Assembly (NCBI GenBank): GCA_963825335.1
Contig: CAWGSP010000001.1
Coordinates: forward strand, 558,001 to 622,000
Source of the DNA: Methanobacterium_B sp963825335
GTDB taxonomy: Archaea; Methanobacteriota; Methanobacteria; Methanobacteriales; Methanobacteriaceae
Direction of reading: 5' to 3'
Length of the DNA stretch: 64,000 nucleotides
The notes under the pieces were generated by a model. That model was not told the DNA's origin, searched no databases, and saw only the letters and a program-made list of their open reading frames with translations. Positions 60,999 to 64,000 of this stretch are shown here, piece after piece (positions within the stretch are counted from its first letter, which is position 1; the number at the start of each line of letters is the position of its first letter). The translations under genes and the position numbers were made by a program.

Positions 60999-62682
60999 AT
61001 GGACAGCTATGACAACCGTTTTCATAGCCACTTTAATTGGAAGTATAAATATGATGATCATATTGATCGCCATTCCTTCCATCTTCAATGGTATCCATAT
61101 TGATCCATTGAATTCCTTCCCATATCTGTTATGGATATTAATGGGTTACATGTTGGTTGTTGCTATATTATTGTTGAGTTTTGGTCGTCTATCTGATATG
61201 TATGGACGAGTAAGAATGTTCCAGTATGGGTTTCTAATATTTACAGTAGGATCGGTTCTACTTTACCTTACGCCATCTACTGGTGATGCAGGTGCTTTAG
61301 AAATCATAATCTTCAGGATGATCCAAGCTGTGGGTGGTGCACTTTTCATGGCAAATAGTGGTGCAATACTTGCAGATGCATTCTCATCCAAAGAACGTGG
61401 AAAAGCTTTAGGTATAAATACAGTTGCAGGAATGTCCGGAAATATCCTAGGATTAATACTAGGAGGTACATTAGCGGTATTTAACTGGAGATATATATTC
61501 CTTGTCAGTGTACCTTTTGGACTCATCGGGACCATATTGTCCTTTTATAAATTACAAGAACTGTCTATTAAAGCTGTAAAAACTAAATTAGATATATGGG
61601 GAAATCTTACATTTGTTTTAGGTATCACATTACTGCTTATAGGTGTAACTTATGGATTAATACCATACGGTAACAATCCCATGGGATGGAACAACCCTTG
61701 GGTTATAGCATCCCTGAGCATAGGATTAATTTCATTGATCTTATTCCCAATTATTGAAACTAAGGTAGAATCACCTATGTTTGACTTAAATTTGTTTAAA
61801 ATTAAAAGTTTCACTTTTGGTGTACTAGCAACGTTACTAAGTGGATTAGCTCGAGGTGGTGCGATGATCCTGATCATAATACTATTACAGGGCATCTGGC
61901 TACCATTACATGGTTACAGTTACGCATCTACTCCATTTTGGGCAGGCGTTTATTTGATACCTTTAATAGTTGGAATGATCGTTATGGCCCCAATTTCAGG
62001 CATATTATCTGATAAATATGGACCTAGATGGATAGCCACATCAGGAATGGCTCTTGTAACATTATCCTTCCTGTTACTGATAGGACTACCTACCAACTTC
62101 ACATACATAGAACTTGGTTTGATATTACTATTAATGGGAATTGGAAATGGAATGTTCGGTTCTCCTAACAATGCATCAATAATGAATTCAGTAAAAGCAG
62201 AAGATAGAGGTGTTGCCTCTGGTATGATGTTTACCATGTTTAACACTGCTACGCCCGTAAGTATAGCTATATTCTTCACTATAATTGTAATAGGATTAAC
62301 TCAAAGATTCCCTGAAGCAATGACATCTTCTCTAACCAGTATAGGTGCAGCACATTTAGCACCTGTATTTAGTAAACTTCCACCAACTGCGGCCCTATTC
62401 TCAGCTTTACTAGGTTACAATCCAGTAGCAGGAATATTACCTACTTTACCACCATCTATCGTAGCACTAATACCTCACTCAACAATAAACACCCTAACCA
62501 GCACCACATGGTTCCCATCGACCCTTGAAACCGCATTTATACCATCATTAAAGGTATCATTCTACGTTGCAGCAATAATAGCCGCAATAGCTGCCATTCT
62601 ATCAGCACTTCGAGGAGAAAAATATATACACAAAGAAGAACCACTCAAAACAGAATCAAAAGATGATTCAAACAATAAATAA
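60988..62682 (+). CDS. MFS drug exporter, DHA2 (EmrB/QacA) family
   Basis: The protein of about 564 residues has fourteen predicted membrane helices and MFS motifs: 'LSFGRLSDMYGRVRMFQYG' near residue 70 (motif A), 'RMIQAVGGALFMANSGAIL' and 'GNILGLILGGTLAVFNWRYIFLVSVPFG' (in parts). It exports drugs or toxic organics using the proton or sodium gradient. The start is unclear: ATGs at 60973, 60976 and 60982 lack or overlap a ribosome site; GGTGAT at 60978 lies four bases before the TTG at 60988, a spacing used repeatedly in this genome. An extended loop near residues 430-510 with many prolines is typical of 14-helix members. It is probably coexpressed with padR. Confidence 0.9.
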   Translation: MEYKWTAMTTVFIATLIGSINMMIILIAIPSIFNGIHIDPLNSFPYLLWILMGYMLVVAILLLSFGRLSDMYGRVRMFQYGFLIFTVGSVLLYLTPSTGDAGALEIIIFRMIQAVGGALFMANSGAILADAFSSKERGKALGINTVAGMSGNILGLILGGTLAVFNWRYIFLVSVPFGLIGTILSFYKLQELSIKAVKTKLDIWGNLTFVLGITLLLIGVTYGLIPYGNNPMGWNNPWVIASLSIGLISLILFPIIETKVESPMFDLNLFKIKSFTFGVLATLLSGLARGGAMILIIILLQGIWLPLHGYSYASTPFWAGVYLIPLIVGMIVMAPISGILSDKYGPRWIATSGMALVTLSFLLLIGLPTNFTYIELGLILLLMGIGNGMFGSPNNASIMNSVKAEDRGVASGMMFTMFNTATPVSIAIFFTIIVIGLTQRFPEAMTSSLTSIGAAHLAPVFSKLPPTAALFSALLGYNPVAGILPTLPPSIVALIPHSTINTLTSTTWFPSTLETAFIPSLKVSFYVAAIIAAIAAILSALRGEKYIHKEEPLKTESKDDSNNK

Positions 62683-62865
62683 TGGACTCAAAAAGGAAGA
62701 TAATTAAAAAATTTAAGAAACTTCAATAAATCTGAAAGGTTTATTTATGGTTTATATTTGTATAAAAAGCTGAATTAAGGGTACTAAAAATTCGAAAAGA
62801 TGAATTAATTATCCTTAATTTAGTAAAAATTATCTTATTAAATAAAAAATCGGGTGAAAAAATAC

Positions 62866-63633
62866 ATGGGTGAAAAAATTGATAATCTGAAAAAAAATGA
62901 AAAATTTTTTAATTACATTCTATCTTTTTTAGTGTTAATTGACATAATTCTTATAACTGTAGTATTGTTTTTAAGAGTGAGTTCTCAAGTTTATTCTTTC
63001 ATTGTCTATTTTGATTTATTTGTTTGTTTAATCCTATTCGCTGATTTTATCCATAGATTCCGAAAAGATGATAATAAAAAAATTTTTTTAAGAAACAACA
63101 TGTTAGATATTCTAGGAATTATACCATTAATCATTATAGCGCCCAATGTATCACAAGCATCTTCATTTATTAGATATTTCAGAATATTTGGATTATTAAG
63201 AATTTTTGGACTATTTAAGAATGAATTAACACGCATCGACAATTTTTTCCGTGAAACACGCCTTGATCTTGGTATATTAACTCTTCTCTTAATTATTATT
63301 ACCGGAACTGTCATATTCTATTTTCTAGAAGTCGGAATTAATCCACATATCAATAATTTTTACGATGCTTTATGGTTTGTAATTATTAGTATGACTACGG
63401 TGGGTTATGGAGATATTTCACCCGTAACAGCCGGAGGGAAGATAGTAGCAGTTATAATTATAATATCTGGCATTACATACTTTGGATTTTTTACTGCTTC
63501 AATCACATCATATTTAACTAGAAAAGAAGAAGAAAAAATAGATGAAACTGAAAAAGTTGAACTTGAAAGTTTAATACGAGAAATGAAAACTGATATCGAA
63601 AATTTAAAAGAAATAATTGAGAAAAAATATTAA
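62866..63633 (+). CDS. Voltage-gated-type potassium channel subunit
   Basis: The 255-residue protein has six membrane helices; the filter motif is 'TTVGYGD' near residue 183 after pore helix 'FYDALWFVIISM'. The S4-like helix 'RYFRIFGLLRIFGLFKN' has three or four spaced arginines, so weak voltage sensing is possible. A C-terminal coiled coil of about 40 charged residues ('RKEEEKIDETEKVELESLIREMK' in parts) probably tetramerises the channel; no RCK domain is present. GGGTGA lies eight bases before the ATG at 62866, so the upstream GTG at 62854 is rejected. Confidence 0.9.
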   Translation: MGEKIDNLKKNEKFFNYILSFLVLIDIILITVVLFLRVSSQVYSFIVYFDLFVCLILFADFIHRFRKDDNKKIFLRNNMLDILGIIPLIIIAPNVSQASSFIRYFRIFGLLRIFGLFKNELTRIDNFFRETRLDLGILTLLLIIITGTVIFYFLEVGINPHINNFYDALWFVIISMTTVGYGDISPVTAGGKIVAVIIIISGITYFGFFTASITSYLTRKEEEKIDETEKVELESLIREMKTDIENLKEIIEKKY

Positions 63634-63820
63634 TAATCAGGACTGTAACTAATTATTTCTATTTAATCAGTACCCTCAGAACTTCAAGATCCTTAAAGTA
63701 GTCTAACAGATCTAAGTATACTAAATAAGTTTATCTTGAGATTACAGTAATTATTCCTCCTTCTGATTGAATAACTAATATTGATTAGGAAATTTTAATT
63801 TTTTTAAGCATGTTGATTAT

Positions 63821-64000
63821 TTATATTTTTTGTAGCCGTTTATTACGAAGTAACATATTATTGTAATCATATACAATCCCATATCTATATGATATATCTA
63901 CCCCCAATCCAGTAAACACTTTTAAAATCGCTACATGATTGTCCCTGAAAGCTACAGATAAACCTAGTGGACCAAACTTGTTGAATCGTTCTATAATTTG
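63821..64000 (-). CDS. 3' end of an unrecognised gene (partial)
   Basis: From the right edge the minus strand is open for 59 codons and ends at a TAA (63821-63823). It reads like a protein end: 'IIERFNKFGPLGLSVAFRDN', 'AILKVFTGLGVDISYRYG', 'YNNMLLRNKRLQKI'. I do not recognise the family. The gene starts outside the window, so its full size is unknown. Confidence 0.6.
   Translation of the reverse strand, partial: QIIERFNKFGPLGLSVAFRDNHVAILKVFTGLGVDISYRYGIVYDYNNMLLRNKRLQKI

Noticed and set aside
1..64000. tRNA genes, CRISPR arrays and insertion sequences
   Set aside because: I looked for T-arm consensus, regularly spaced repeats, and transposase motifs with terminal repeats in all gene-free stretches and saw none, but a computed scan would be more reliable.

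Overview
The window is a stretch of an AT-rich methanogenic archaeon, almost certainly a member of the Methanobacteriales and probably the genus Methanobacterium. The evidence is a complete formylmethanofuran dehydrogenase operon, an NrpR-type nitrogen repressor, the large subunit of the euryarchaeal D-family DNA polymerase, a class I lysyl-tRNA synthetase, Sec61-beta, a phosphomevalonate dehydratase small subunit and a coenzyme F390 synthetase-like ligase. Ribosome binding sites of the GGTGAT or GGAGG type are clear, and many genes start with TTG; several starts here were moved from the longest frame because of them.

Layout. 1-1.7 kb: 3' part of nrpR and trmO. 1.7-5 kb: a decaying FecBCD-type ABC importer on the minus strand, with intact ATPase and permease, a wrecked substrate-binding protein upstream and a wrecked FmdE-family gene downstream. 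5-25 kb: a molybdenum/tungsten island. It holds an FmdE-family zinc-ribbon protein, a Mop (molbindin) protein, a ferredoxin plus eight-cluster polyferredoxin pair, a ModE-type regulator with Mop domains, two small paralogous proteins, the operon HTH-ferredoxin/fwdF/fwdG/fwdD/fwdB/fwdA/fwdC, and then moeA, mobB, moaA, fdhD and an HTH regulator with a binding-protein-like domain. hxlB, a PfkB kinase and thiC close this part. 25-37 kb: lysS, a Cys-form UGSC-like protein with a 392-residue partner, nrdD, polD large subunit, sec61beta and purB. 37-41 kb: a cluster of small membrane proteins (a triple-repeat protein and three DUF5518-like paralogues) around the phosphomevalonate dehydratase small subunit. 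41-60 kb: housekeeping and cofactor genes (amidohydrolase, copper ATPase, truD, F390 synthetase-like, HAD, dadD, hisG, FAH family, leuS, cutA, nadE, a frameshifted arsA/get3, cbiE, a YchF/OBG-like GTPase). 60-64 kb: a PadR regulator and MFS exporter pair, a potassium-channel-like protein, and the 3' end of an unrecognised gene on the minus strand.

How it fits together. The central 20 kb couples the enzyme that takes CO2 into methanogenesis (formylmethanofuran dehydrogenase, a Mo/W bis-pyranopterin enzyme with long iron-sulfur wires) to the proteins that make its cofactor (MoaA, MobB, MoeA), sense oxyanions (ModE, Mop, HTH-PBP) and perhaps sense iron-sulfur or redox status (a DNA-binding domain fused to a two-cluster ferredoxin, cotranscribed with the operon). 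A second polyferredoxin without any catalytic subunit lies between mop and modE. The most interesting items are the HTH-ferredoxin with inverted repeats in its promoter, the orphan polyferredoxin unit, the UGSC-like pair, the triple-repeat membrane protein, the PadR-site/leader-peptide arrangement, and three or four visibly decaying genes.

All calls rest on reading sequence and family knowledge; no database search was run. No tRNA, rRNA, CRISPR array or insertion sequence was seen.
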